A stretch of DNA of 64,000 bases. Source: Escarpia spicata. Taxonomy: Eukaryota; Annelida; Polychaeta; Sabellida; Siboglinidae. Position 1 is the first letter of the stretch. Each line of letters opens with the position of its first letter. The notes below the pieces were generated by a model. It was not told the origin of the DNA. It saw only the letters and a program-made list of their open reading frames with translations, and did no database searches. Where the stretch lies: assembly GCA_963995525.1 (NCBI GenBank), contig OZ023214.1, positions 33,190,887 through 33,254,886 of the forward strand. Reading direction: 5' to 3'. The position numbers and the translations under genes were made by a program. Of this stretch, positions 21,207 to 32,731 are shown piece after piece.

Positions 21207-22260
21207 ATGTACTGGACAATACGTGACGAACTCTCCGTATCTGACGGTGTAGTGTACAAAGGTATGAAAATCGTGGTGCCGCCATGCACGAGGCCAAACA
21301 TGCTTGCACAAATACACGAGTCGCGCATGAGCATAACGAAATGCAAGCAACGAGCACGAGAAGCACTATACAGGCCAGGGATGACGCAACAAATCGAAAA
21401 TCTCGTTAATGATTGCGCTGCGTGTAATACGCACCAGAATAAGTAACGAACCGAAACGCTCAAGCCAACGAAAACACCCGATCTGCCTTGGATTAAGGTA
21501 GCTGCGGACATTTTCGAGTAGTAACGAAATAACGACTTGGTCACTGTGGATTACTATTCCAAGTACATAGAAGTCAACAAACTCGAGAATTTGAGCAGCG
21601 CAGCGACAATTGATTCCCTCAAGGCAAGTCACCGATGAGTCTGCACGGTATTGCAGAACAATTTAGATCTGACAATGCGACTCAGTTCTCGTCTCGCGAA
21701 TTTGCGCTATTCTGCAAAGACTACCAGTTCGAACACTGCACGTCATCTCCTGCCTTCTCACAGTCGAACGGTGAGGCAGAAAGAGCGGTACAGATTGTGA
21801 ACGACTTTGGCGAAAGTGTACAGACAAACACTTGGCCTTGCTAGATTACCGCATTACGCCGCTGGAAAGCTGTAATGTGTCACCAGCCCAGCTATGCATG
21901 AGTCGCAGGCCTAGAAACTAAAGCTAACTGCCTACGACGTGACAAAAGTAAGACGCAGCCTGGACCGGGACAAAGAGAACAAGCGTTACTATCAGGACCG
22001 GAAAGTCGACGGGGATCTCCCTGTACTTCTGCCAGGAAATCCAATGAGGATGGCTCCATTTCCGAACTCCAAGAAATAGCTACACGCCAAAGTTGTAAGC
22101 CAACATCAAGCTCCTCGATCGCATGTCGTTGAATGGAACGGAAAAAGCACAGGAGCAGCAGAATACACCTGCGACTGTCAACGGTCGGAGCGGAACGGGT
22201 ATACCCCAGAGTCAGGACAGAAATATGCCGTGAGCGAGCTTCACGTCTAGCTGTTTGTTC
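21207..22260 (+). pseudogene. integrase of element C
   Basis: The N-terminal zinc part is readable (IHESRMSITKCKQ, then DCAACNTH). Core pieces follow in shifted frames: VDYYSKYIEV with the first part of the active site, FRSDNATQFSS with the second D, and SNGEAERAV with E. Many stops lie between 21,446 and 21,640 and after 21,844. C-terminal DNA-binding sequence is only faintly visible up to about 22,260. Confidence 0.75.
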
Positions 22261-22680
22261 CTGGCGGAAACTCAATTACAGCCGTTGATTTGTTGAGAGC
22301 GGCAATACTGTCAGTCACACGGTCCAATACACAAGTGTGTAATTATTACAGCGGGGCCAGCAGGCACGAATAAACAGTCAGTGCAAAGGTGGCTCACTTC
22401 AAGACGTACGTAACAGCCCAATTTCAATTTGCCAACACCAATTACGAGAACCAGGGAGCAATGTCTGGTTTGTTGTAATAGTGTGTTATCTACATATAAG
22501 GGCCTACTATCTCACTTCACTCATGTCGGTCACTCGGGTCAAACTCTCTTTCCAAACACTAGTCTTCTTCATATCCCCACGCTGTCCTTTGTTCCCGTGG
22601 TTCCAACCCCACATTCCCTTTAGCGAGTCGATAAATGTATAATCTGGTCTGACTTGTTCTTCCATGTGTTTGCTGCAACG
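22261..22680. other. no gene recognised, possible LTR C
   Basis: This position downstream of the integrase could hold the 3' LTR of element C. No duplicate was found upstream, so this is not established. Confidence 0.3.
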
Positions 22681-22688
22681 GGATGGGC

Positions 22689-22985
22689 TTAATTGGGTGC
22701 AATCATTATTTCATATTTATGTCTACAACAGTGTCCAGCAAATCTCACCCTTATTTCATGGATCTTCTGAGTAATTCCGTTTGTATCTCTATACAAGTGA
22801 CACGTGTTTTCCCCGTTAATGTTGAATATGGCTTGCAACATACTTGTAAAACACCCATCTAGTTGCGTTCTGGGAGTCTTTGTTAATGTCCATGACTCGC
22901 ATCCGTGCAGCAGCACAGACTCCACCGTTACAACGAACCGCCGTTGCTTGATCTTGCATGAAAGTATAGGCCAATATTTCAAAAC
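22689..22985 (-). pseudogene. LINE C-terminal fragment
   Basis: An open stretch with SVLLHGCESWTLTKT, LDGCFTSMLQAI and VRFAGHCCRH. This is the conserved tail of a non-LTR reverse transcriptase polyprotein (after the RT domain). No RT core is present. It is a decayed fragment in opposite orientation to the LINE tail that follows. Confidence 0.75.
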
Positions 22986-22999
22986 AAGTGTTCTTAGTT

Positions 23000-23365
23000 C
23001 GTTTTCATGTTACTGCCTTCCTGATCTGGATATATTTAGTTGCAAAGATGGCTCAAGTGCCCGAGGTAGGAATGCGCTACTGGCTCACATTCGTGAAGCA
23101 AAAACATTGAACACTCTCAAGAGGCTGCTAAAAACACATTTGTTCCTGGCCCATTTTGGTGCTTAACTCTTTCTAGTCAGTTTTTATTACATTTTTAAAC
23201 AGTATATATATATTCATCTTATTATATCCAACCTTCTGAAAATTTTCATTTTTTATCATGCTATCGTTTTTATGCTTTGTTTTTTCTGTCCATGATTATT
23301 CTATTGATTGTGTACAGCGCTTTTGAGCAGGCTTTTATGTATGAAAATGAATGGAATGAACTTTC
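23000..23365 (+). mobile_element. LINE 3' end with short tail repeats
   Basis: The coding end reads RNALLAHIREAKTL and LKRLLKTHLFLAHF, typical of the very end of LINE ORF2. The 3' UTR contains TGTACAGCGCTTTTGAGC (about 23,310), and the copy ends in ATGAAAATGAATGAA-type repeats. The GCGCTTxxGAGC block resembles the SINE 3' end at 60.8 kb (GTAAAGCGCTTGGAGC), which suggests that the SINE uses a related LINE machinery. Confidence 0.7.
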
Positions 23366-23499
23366 TTACGTTTCATCCCAGTTCAGCAGATCTGAGACGG
23401 CTGTCCGTGAACTGCTAGTAGCAGTGGTGGCATCTGTTGGAACTACAAGCATTTTCTTCTAGTTTTGGTTAAGCAAGCCCCGTGATGACGTGATCTGCC

Positions 23500-23665
23500 A
23501 AGAAAATCGGTGCTTTCGCCAGGAAGAGCCTCCGACGGTGGGCCAATATCAGCAATAACACGATCATGGAACGTACCGGTCAGAAGCATGCATCAATACT
23601 CATCACCCAGCGACGCCTTCGGTGGTTCGGCCACCTGCAATGTATGGCACCAAACTACCCTCACA
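23500..23665 (+). pseudogene. LINE C-terminal fragment
   Basis: Contains ITQRRLRWFGHLQCM, the conserved end block of many LINE polyproteins, preceded by a MERTGQKH stretch. It runs straight into the 62-bp minisatellite. No RT core is seen. Confidence 0.7.
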
Positions 23666-24540
23666 ATGACGCACTGTCTATTGCGTCATCGTCCACAATC
23701 TCTGTCTCCTCCCTGCCTCTCCTCCACATGACGACCTGTCTATTGCGTCCTCCTCCACAATCCGTGTGACCTTCATATCTCTCCTGACCATGACACCCTG
23801 TCTATTGCGTCCTCTTCCACAACATATCTCACCTCCATGTCTCTCCTGACCATGACGCCCTGTCTATTGTGTCCTCCTCCATAACATCTGTCACCTCCAT
23901 GTATCTCCGCACCACGACGCCCTGTCCATTGCGTCCTCCTCCACAACATCTGTCATATCCATGTCTCTTCTCACCTCGACGCCCTGTCGATTGCGTCCTC
24001 CTCCACAACCTCTGTCACCTCCGTGTCTCTCCTCACCACGACTCCCTGTCCATTCCTTCCTCCTCCACAACTTCTCTCACCTCCATGTCTCTCCTCATCA
24101 CGACGCCCTGTCCATTACGTCCTTCTCTACAACCTCTGTCACCTCCATGTCTCTCCTGACCATAACGCCCTGTTTATTGCGTCCTCCTTCACAACGTCTG
24201 TCACCTCCATGTCTCTCCTCACCATGACGCCCTGTCTATTGCGTCATCCTTCACAAAATATGTCACCTCCATGTCTCTCCTCACCATGATGCCCTGTCTA
24301 TTGCGTCCTCCTCCACAATCTCTGTCACCTCCATGTCTCTCCTGGCCACGACGCCCTGTCTATTGCGTCATCCTCCACAACATTTGTCACCTCCATGTCT
24401 CTCCTCACCATGACGCCCTGTCTATTGCGTCATCCTTCACAGCATATGTCACCTCCATGCCTCTCCTCACCATGACGCCTTCTCTATTGCGTCATCCTCC
24501 ACAACATATGTCACCTCCATGTCTCTTCTCACCACGGAAA
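23664..24540. repeat. minisatellite, about 62-bp unit, ~14 copies
   Basis: Units contain TGACGCCCTGTCTATTGCGT, then CCTCCACAAC and CACCTCCATGTCTCTCCTC. Copies differ by 5-15 percent. It begins inside or at the end of the preceding LINE fragment. Open frames through it (MSLLTMTPCLLRPP type) are repeat artefacts. Confidence 0.9.
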
Positions 24541-24659
24541 CACCTTACATAAGGAAACTGAAAATGCAATGCTGCCATCTGGCGAATTGTGTGCTTACTA
24601 TGTATTTGTGTCACAACTGGCGCAATGTCGAGTCATCTTTACAAGGACAGATTGTGGGG

Positions 24660-25185
24660 AATGGAAGAAGGGTGAGTGGGGAGAGAGTCCGGGACAATAC
24701 GAAGAGAATGGTAGGGTTGGGAGGAGGGGTGTAATGGAGGGGAGACTGGAGGAAGGAGTGAATGAGTTGTATCTGACTCTGACATGTGACAGGGTTGGGA
24801 GGAGGGGTTTAGAGGAATGGAGAATGGAGGAAGGTGTGAATGAATTGTATCTGACCCTGACATGTGACAGGATTAGGAGGAGGGACTAGAGGAAGGGAGA
24901 CTGGAGGAAGGGGTGAATGAGTTGTATCTGACTCTGACAGGGTTGGAAGGATGGACTAGAGGAAGGTAGACTGGAGGAAGGGGTGAATGAGTTGTATCTC
25001 ACTCTAACATGTGGTAGGGTTGGGAGGAGTGTAGAGAAAGGTAGACTGGAGGAAGGGGTGAATGAGTTGTATCTCACCCTAACCTGTGATATGGTTGGGA
25101 GGAGGGGGTGTAGAGGAAGGGAGACTGGAGGAAGGGGTGAATGAATTGCACTTGACACTGACATGTGAGAGGGTTGGGAGAACTA
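24660..25185. repeat. minisatellite, about 72-bp unit, ~6 copies
   Basis: Units contain GGGTGAATGAGTTGTATCTG, then ACTCTGACATGTGACAGG and GTTGGGAGGAGG. Purine-rich on the plus strand. There is no gene. Confidence 0.85.
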
Positions 25186-27876
25186 TTGGAAATAGCACAG
25201 CAAATTAGCATGCCACATATAACATGGCAATGGCAGCTAGGTAGGAAGAAACTTCAGAAGGCTAAGCAATGACTCAGTCGTAGAAACAGGGGTGGAAGAC
25301 AAACAACCCAAGTGGGATAACAATTTAGGAATTTGTACAGAGTATTTTTAATTCACAGAGAAAACACATAAACAAGGAAGTATTTCAACCTTCACCCCCA
25401 ACATCACCCAGTTGTATATATATCATAGCACACCAACATGTGATGCAAATGTTGTCTATGTGCTATGTAGTAAACAGATGGCTGGAGGAAAGGAGCCAAC
25501 TTGCAAGGTTTCTACAGAGACATCAATAGGCTAATGTTCGACAACTAAAACTGTACTCTAGTATGAGCGACTATACTGCCGATACATATATTTTCTGGGG
25601 TGTTTGCCAAGGATGGGTGCTACTGTAATGCAAGTTAATTTTGACAATTTTAAATGTAGTGTTTGCAAAACTTTGGATAATACCATACTGTTTTTACCAG
25701 GTACTTTTATTTTTTGTGCAATTTTAACTGACATGCTTCATACAGTATAGATGTTAATCACTAATGTATTTTTCTGGATTTTGACAGAAATTAATCGTGC
25801 ATATTGCAAGGTATATTATTTCTAGAATACCAGGGTTCCACAATATCATATGAACACTTGCCATAACAAGATAAAATTTTTGTAACAAATTTATTGACAC
25901 ATCTGTGACCATGTACCCACATGCTGAGTAATGCTAGGCATTGGTAATCAGTATGACAACAATATTTTCAGACAAACATGTGTATTAAAACAGGCAATTC
26001 TCTTTTACTTTGTCCCATGATCGAGTAGTGTTTTTGTTTTCACTTATCTGGATTTATTTTAAAGTATGAATCGGCTTGCTCTTTGCTTAACTAACGTAAT
26101 GCCAGTTCTTGATGTGTTGATCATAAAGGTGTATTATATTCAACTATACATGTTAGTAACGTATCTACTGTTATTGCGACCTTGACTTTTTAAATAAGTT
26201 TGAAGAGACAGTGTTAATGAATGTCAAATATTTCAAAGACGTTCAAGTTAGGGATTAACAAAATAAGTGTCTTCTTGTGTTCCTTTATATAAAAATAACT
26301 AATACACAAGTTACTACTGATAGTATACATACTTGAATCGTGTGAAGTTTGCTTATTACCCCCAATATTAACAAAAACCCAACATTACCCAGCTAAATGT
26401 AGGTCTACACACCATAAACTGTGTTCATCTTGGAACCAATGAGCATCCAGTTTTCACCAGGTCAGATATCCACAGCTAGACGAGCATGTCGATAAATCTT
26501 TAAATAATTTACTACAAAAACCTAACATTTTCATTATAACATACTGGCATCTAAAATATAAGGCAACAATGTTGTATTTTGAACATAGATATCAGTAAAC
26601 CACACATGGTTCATCCAACTCTACAAAAAAGCTGGCATGGGACATGTGAAATGTTGCACATTCTAATGAAATGCATCACAAGATTTCTTTCCTCTACAAA
26701 TCAATTTCTGTGTGAAAAATATTCAGTAAGTATTTGGCATATTTGGCATTTGCGCCCAATAAATACTTTGTATCTGACCATGACTTCTGTCGGCATGATC
26801 TAGTGGTATGATTGCACATAATTACCTTCTCTCCATCATATTAACATCTTTTTGTGAATCTGTCCTTCAACATTCAAGGACATTTTACTTCTAGAAAATG
26901 TGAACAAATAAAGTAAAATTACAAAGAATTCATATCTACAGGCTAGTGGTACAATTCATTGAGACAATAGTTAACCTCCTATTTCGCATATATCTAATCT
27001 ACACATTTCATATCACTGAAGCTACACACAAGTTTACAGTGTCTAGATTCTGTTGGCAACATTGAAAATACATTGTTTGTTTCAACCCAAATGACAAAGT
27101 TAGATGTTAGCTATAGTGTTCGAAAAGCCAACAACTGTTGATACTAGATAGATTTCCAACAAGTTTAGTTTGATTGTGTTATTTTCTGTAGTTTCATAGA
27201 TGCCGACATTTGATTGGCAAGAATGCTATTGACCGGTTACCTAGAGATAAACATGTTACGGATTTATAGTTTCAAGTCAACAATAAAGGATCTCTTACCA
27301 AGAAAATGTGGCAAGTCTGTTTAAAATAAGTGGCTCCTATCAGCTATATGTAAACAATTGTGAAACACTCACAAACATGTCCTGATAACATAACAACAAA
27401 CATATTATTACTGACTATACTGAATCATTTGTAAATAAAACATGCTATACCAAATCATTTGTAAATATCCATTTCAGTGTTAAAAATAACACGATAGAAA
27501 AAATGTGCATTTGTTTCTATTGAATATCAAAAAATCAATGTCATTAATCTAAATTTTACATTTGCTGGTTAATCATAATTATGTACATATAACAGTGAAA
27601 CAGTTCTGTTGGGAGTGTGCCAACAGCCACGCTGCATTAACAGACAACGGCAGGAAACAACGAAATGATGGCATCATGATAAGGAGCCACCGTTAACATT
27701 AATGTCATCTTGCATCTATAAAGCATACAAGTGCAGACATAGAACACAACAGCATTGCTGACATGCAGTACAACTGTGTGTTACGTGCCTGCAGTGAGAT
27801 CTAGGGTGTGATTTGAGTGAGGTCGCTTGTCAGTATCTGTCGTCGTCTTGTTTTCCCATTCCATCTGATGTGTCCA
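25186..27876. other. AT-rich stretch, possible 3' UTR of the Cys-rich gene
   Basis: No coding signal, RNA gene or tandem array was seen. The stop codon of the Cys-rich gene lies at 27,877-27,879 on the minus strand, so at least the upper part could be its 3' UTR. Many AATAAA-like signals occur on the minus strand, so the end cannot be placed. Confidence 0.4.
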
Positions 27877-28026
27877 TTACAGCAGCAGCAGCAGGCTGAC
27901 AGAGTACATGATAAGCGATGCTATCGCAATATTCACTTTTACCCAGAATCCACCATGCAGGAACCCAGAGGCTGAATTCAAGTTATCGGCGTTGCATTTG
28001 TTGGTGATGTAGCATCTTTTGCATTC
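27877..28026 (-). CDS. last exon of a Cys-rich, probably GPI-anchored protein
   Basis: Enters in phase 0 after TTTGTAG and reads ECKRCYITNKCNADN, then a small-residue stretch (SASGFLHGG), then a hydrophobic end (IAIASLIMYSVSLLLLL) directly before the stop. This is the layout of a GPI-attachment signal: omega-site-like small residues, spacer, hydrophobic tail. The CxxC..CN pattern recalls the end of Ly6/three-finger proteins but also fits other Cys-rich ectodomains. I do not assign a family. Confidence 0.65.
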   Translation of the reverse strand, partial: ECKRCYITNKCNADNLNSASGFLHGGFWVKVNIAIASLIMYSVSLLLLL

Positions 28027-28129
28027 CTACAAAGTGAACGAATCAGTATAAGTTTAATATGAAAAACAAATATGTACACATGCAATACTGGGTGGGAGGA
28101 AATGCAGGAGTGAAAAAAGAGCTTTAGGA

Positions 28130-28330
28130 GGACACTAATGAGGAGTCAGTTAACATTGGCTAGACACATGGAACGAATGGAAGGGAACGGTCAACGGAGA
28201 GAGTAGATGATAGGAGAAGAGGAAGATGGGAGGACTGTATGAAGACAGACTTTGTTGGATTGGGAGGAAGTGGAGATCAAGGGACCGGGGAGTGGAGATG
28301 GGTGGTGGAGACGTTAGCAGTGTAATAAGT
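28130..28330 (+). pseudogene. LINE tail fragment inside an intron
   Basis: Broken frames show LARHMERMEGN, then GRREDGR and a WEEVEIKGPGS-like end, resembling the final GHV-RM..GRP..RW..D block of LINE polyproteins. It lies between two exons of the Cys-rich gene on the opposite strand. Confidence 0.5.
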
Positions 28331-28976
28331 AAAACTAAATAATTGAGGACTCATATCGATGCCAGCCTCATCCCGGCTTTTAGGGACAGAGGGGAGAGCA
28401 ACAATACAGAATAACAGTACATGTGATAATGGGAATATTCTGTTACCCAGTTGCATTGGCAACATGACACTAGTCTGGCGTTTTTTGATTGATGTGTCTA
28501 AGTTGTCAAGTTTAACCGAGATGCTGGAATTTAAAAACTGGTCTGTTTATATATGCTATTTAATTGTTTTATCACCTAAGGTTACAACAACATACTTCAA
28601 TGCACTTATGTGCAATATTTCCTATATATCCTATCAACTACCAAACACACACTACTGCAAATGTCACCTCTGAACACACTGCAAACAACCAACAGGCAGG
28701 ACTCTGAACAGGATCAACAACCAGAAAACATCTGATCTCAGTTCCATAATTTGTTGTAACATCAATGGGCTACTACTAGTGATTAGTGCTGTTAGATATT
28801 GTTAGGGAATGTGAACGTATTGTTATATGTGTAAACCATCTGGACAGGTTATTATGAAAGAAAAGCAAGATGCGTGTACAATAAATCATGCTTCGTGCAA
28901 TAACTAATGTCAACACATTAAACAAAATTAATGTACAACCAACGGGTGACAGCTATAGGCAAAGCACTGTTCTTAC

Positions 28977-29073
28977 TCTTGCACATCTTGCTTTTGTCCT
29001 TAATGTAGTTTGATTGACAGATGTCACATGTGATGACGCTTCCTGACTGTGAACACTTGTCGCACTTGGCAAA
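28977..29073 (-). CDS. Cys-rich protein exon, CxxC pairs
   Basis: Reads FAKCDKCSQSGSVITCDICQ, then SNYIKDKSKMCK, with paired CxxC. The acceptor is ATCTGGCCAG and the donor A/GTAAGA. It starts in phase 0 and ends in phase 1, which does not fit the phase-0 start of the last exon. A small exon is therefore missing or another donor is used. Confidence 0.5.
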
Positions 29074-29099
29074 CTGGCCAGATAAAGCATTACCATATA

Positions 29100-30631
29100 A
29101 TTATTACAACTTCTGAAACTCTGTGCACATGAGTAACACAAATGACTTTCACAATGTAACATGAGTAACACAAATGATTTCCACAAAGTAACATGAGTAA
29201 CACGAATGACTTGCCATAAGAGGGAGATGGGTCTTATGTTCTGAAAGGATGGCGATAACCAAGACAGCCGTGAGATGGAACCCCAAGGGAAATAAAAAGA
29301 GAAAGACCCAAAACAACCTGAAGATCTGTGAAGGAGGAAGTCTGAGATGTCTCGTCTCTGCCTTAATTATGCGACAGTAGGCACAAAGTAAATTAAATAA
29401 GTATGTCATTTTACTACTTGATTCTGTTGACATGATTGTGATATCTACATGAGCACATTGACCGATTTGTAATCTACTTGATTAAGAATGTTACTATATA
29501 AGTGGTATTAATGTTTGTAACATATACATGTGTAAACAGTGCACGTATAGTATTTTTATTTTCCCAATTAGATTAGCTGGAATATTACAAAAATCACAAC
29601 TTTTTTAATCTTGGAAATGTTCAAATTCCTTTAAATAGTATCTTTGTCACAACAAACACATTAAATGTAAGCCAGGTTTCACACGCCGTTGTTTAATGCA
29701 ATCATGCTCTAAAGATAGGGCTAGAGGAATGAAGTGACGATAGTAAAGGAACATTGCAGAATATATATATATAAGAAAGTATTCAATCCGAGAGCATATA
29801 AATTAAAGGAACACATTATCTGCTGGTTGTGTAAATGCTGGCTGTGTGAACAGGTTTCCATACTAAACTGAGAAATATCTCAGAAGGGTAAGTTACACAT
29901 AGAAATGTTGGTTTCTCGGTAAATTACAGGTTTCATAGTTCACTTGCAATCTGATGTTTTAGCTCTATCTCTTATTTACGTGTTAGCTTTTATTTATCTA
30001 TTACATTGGGTCGCGACACAGTCTAAACTGTATGATATTTGTCAATGTTATTCTATTTATGTGCGTGCGTGTGTAGTATTAATATGAGAATACAGTTGTA
30101 GTATCTTAACTACAATCATACCTACATAAACTTGAATATACTTGACTGATACAGCTTCATGGAAGATGTTTGCGAGGCAGTGTCGTGTCTAAGATGACAA
30201 TATTCTCTTGTTAAGCATCTATCACTTATCTGCTGTTTATATTTGGTTCAAGATTCCACTGCGAAAAGTGCTTAGTTAACTATAACACAATGGGTTGAAA
30301 TACCGACTACTTTTACATTATAGGCATTATGGATTAAGCATAAGTAAAATTATATTAAAATATATATAGAGTATGCATGAAAAGGACAGCAAACAATTAA
30401 TCGAATGTTAAATAAAAAAAGATTAAATAAATATACTTGTGTCTTGCAACCAAAGTACAGATAAACAAATAAAATATTCACACATTATGCATTAAAAGTG
30501 TACAGTTGATTAATCCAACAGTTATTCATTGAACTTGCATAAGGTAAAATATTTGTTATACATATAGTACACAAAATTAATTTATCAGCTAAGAATTAAC
30601 ACGTTGTTCTGCCTACATGTATCGCATTCAC
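29100..30631. other. intron, no other feature seen
   Basis: AT-rich intron of the Cys-rich gene. A further small exon may be hidden here, because the phases of the flanking exons do not join directly. I could not identify it. Confidence 0.4.
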
Positions 30632-30754
30632 CTGTGCATTTTCCAGAATCGGCACTGGACCACACATAGCCAACTGCGCAGTCGCCTTCAGGGCAGTAGG
30701 TTGTTGAGCCATCAGTAGTTTTGATCATCATCATTAGGCAACCAGCAGCCGCAG
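30632..30754 (-). CDS. Cys-rich protein exon
   Basis: Reads AAAGCLMMMIKTTDGSTTYC, then PEGDCAVGYVWSSADSGKCT. The acceptor is GCTTGTAG and the donor ACAG/GTGAAT. It starts in phase 1, matching the upstream exon, and ends in phase 1. Reading past this donor the frame continues GECDTCRQNN up to a weaker AAC/GTGTTA site, which would join the next exon in phase. The pattern of cysteines suggests a secreted or surface domain. Confidence 0.6.
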
Positions 30755-31220
30755 CTACAAGCAAACCCGCAGTCGTCACATGACACACAGTAACACAGAA
30801 ATGTGCAGTCAACAAACATGACGCAATGTCGTAACTAAGTGTTACATATTATTGACAGTCTTCAGACTGACCTCTTGAATTAACGTAACTTGAAATGTCA
30901 ATGAATCATAACACACAGAAACTACTAATGTACTAATGACACATGCCTTGCAATTGAACCAGAGAGGGATAAGAACAACTGGTGGTTCAATACTTTACAT
31001 GGAGCAAAGAGAAATAAATAAGGAAGTCCACTAAAAGCACCAACAAATATATTCCAACACGAGCACCACAAGGTGGGCTGAAACAAAATGAAGGATTGCT
31101 GAACCAAATGGGGTGACAAATAACTACAGAATGAATGAACGCTTGGATCACTCCATTTTTGGTTCGTTACAAATGTTAGTTGTAATCTTCACTATCGGGT
31201 TACCTGGTTAAGATACTCAC

Positions 31221-31339
31221 TTGCACAAGAAGCGTCTGATTTCATCTGGATGCCCTTGCAGTCTGTTTCTGTAGATGATACAACAAATGCGTGTTCACAC
31301 AATGCAAACGGCAGACAACTTATAATGTTTCTATATGGA
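31221..31339 (-). CDS. Cys-rich protein exon at the edge of a junction array
   Basis: Reads PYRNIISCLPFALCEHAF, then VVSSTETDCKGIQMK and SDASCA. The acceptor is TTCTTGCAG and the donor CAA/GTGAGT. It enters in phase 2 and leaves in phase 1, which fits the next exon. The upstream exon with the signal peptide is not found. The acceptor and first bases (TTGCAGTCCATATAGAA) are the repeat unit of the 1.27-kb array that adjoins it. Confidence 0.6.
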
Positions 31340-32612
31340 CTGCAAGAAGTGAGATTAAAGTTCTATATGGACTGCAAGCAGTGAGACTGGAGTTCTATAT
31401 GGACTGCAAGAAGTGATACTGGAGTTCTATATGGACTGCAAGCAGTGAGACTGGAGTTCTATATGGACTGCAAGCAGTGAGACTGAAGTTCTATATGGAC
31501 TGCAAGAAGTGAGACTGGAGTTCTATATGGACTGCAAACAGTGAGACTGGAGTTCTATATGGACATCAAGCAGTGAGACTGAAGTTCTATATGGACTGCA
31601 AGCAGTGAGACTGGAGTTCTATATGGACTGCAAGCAGTGAGACTGAAGTTCTATATTGGCTGCAAGCAGTGAGACTGGAGTTCTACATGAACTGCAAACA
31701 GTGAGACTGGAGTTCTATATGGACTGCAAGAAGTTCTATATGGACTGTAAGAAGTGAGACTGGAGTTCTATATGGACTGCAAGAAGCGAGACTGAAGTTC
31801 TATATGGACTGCAAGCAGTGAGACTGGAGTTCTATATGGACTGCAAGCAGTGAGGCTGAAGTTCTATATGAACTGCAAGCAGTGATACTGGAGTTCTATA
31901 TGGACTGCAAGCAGTGAGATTGAAGTTCTATATGGACTGCAAGCAGTGAGACTGGAGTTCTAGTCTCACTGCTAGTGAGCAGTGAGACTGAAGTTCTATA
32001 TGGACTTCTAGCTGTGAGACTGGAGTTTTATACAAACTGCTAGCTGTGAGACTGGAGTTCTATAAGACTGCTAGCTGTAAGACTGGAGTTCTACACAGAC
32101 TGCTAGCTGTGAGACTGGAGTTTTATATAGACTGCTAGCTGTGAGACTGGAGTTCTACACGGACTGCTAGTTGTGTGTCTGGAGTTCTTTACAGACTGCT
32201 AGCTGTAAGACTAGAGTTCTACACAGACTGCTAGCTGTGAGACTGGAATTCTATACAGACTGCTAGCTGTAAGACTGGAGTTCTACACAGACTGCTAGCT
32301 GTGAGACTGGAGTTCTATACAGACTGCTAGCTGTGAGACTGGAATTCTATACAGACTGCTAGCTGTAAGACTGGAGTTCTACTCAGACTGCTAGCTGTGA
32401 GACTGGAGTTCTATATAGATTGCTATCTGTGAGACTGGTGTTCTACACAGACTGTTAGTTGTGTGTCTGGAGTTCTATACAGACTGCTAGCTGTGAGACT
32501 GGAGTTCTACATGGACTGCTAGTTGTGTGTCTGGAGTTCTATACAGACTGCTAGCTGTGAGACTGGAGTTCTAGACAGACTGCTAGTTGTGAGACTTTAG
32601 TTGAATCGTCTA
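31340..32612. repeat. minisatellite, ~32-bp unit, derived from the acceptor of the Cys-rich exon
   Basis: On the minus strand the unit is CTTGCAGTCCATATAGAAC followed by TCCAGTCTCACTG. The last unit becomes the true 3' splice site and exon start at 31,339. Two subtypes meet near 31,975: units with CTTGCAG toward the Cys-rich exon and units with GCTAGCAG toward NUP155. About 38-40 units fill the whole space between the last visible NUP155 exon and the first visible Cys-rich exon. Confidence 0.9.
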
Positions 32613-32617
32613 CTCAC

Positions 32618-32731
32618 GGAGGTGATGTTGACCAACTCAGCATTCAGCTGGGCAAGAGCATCACTCAACTCAGAACTCTTGGCTGACTGCTTTGACAACA
32701 ACTCAAAGTTCTGCAGCTGGATCGCTGCCAC
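32618..32731 (-). CDS. NUP155: NUP155 exon 20 (last visible)
   Basis: Reads [20 protein letters not shown], then [17 protein letters not shown], aligned with the VARIQLQ...SQLDSELMDIT region of vertebrate NUP155. 38 codons, phase 0 to 0, acceptor GATGTTGTAG, donor TCC/GTGAGT. The next expected block (YADPFKL..CKLAI) is not found downstream. Confidence 0.88.

Larger units (their letters stand above)
13713..22260 (+). mobile_element. Ty3/gypsy LTR retrotransposon C, split by a DNA transposon
   Basis: Plus-strand order is gag, zinc knuckles, protease, RT, RNase H, integrase. Gag starts near 13,713 and is interrupted at 13,932 by a 4.84-kb DNA transposon. It resumes at 18,780 with the next part of the same Gag. 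Stops or frame changes occur in nearly every domain, so the element was old or decayed rapidly. Protein motifs differ from elements A and B. LTRs were not identified on either side. Confidence 0.85.

Noticed and set aside
23869..24552. Repeats with short regular spacing as a CRISPR array
   Set aside because: Units are contiguous and about 62 bases, with no unique spacers, no palindromic repeat and a eukaryotic context. The same holds for the 22-, 33- and 36-bp arrays.
27877..31339. Firm assignment of the Cys-rich gene to the Ly6/three-finger family
   Set aside because: The CxxC pairs and the CN near the end are suggestive, but the number and spacing of cysteines cannot be fixed because the exon phases leave gaps.
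31221..32731. Direct joining of NUP155 exon 20 to the Cys-rich exon as one transcript
   Set aside because: The phases do not fit (0 against 2) and the exon bears no resemblance to the conserved NUP155 C-terminus.
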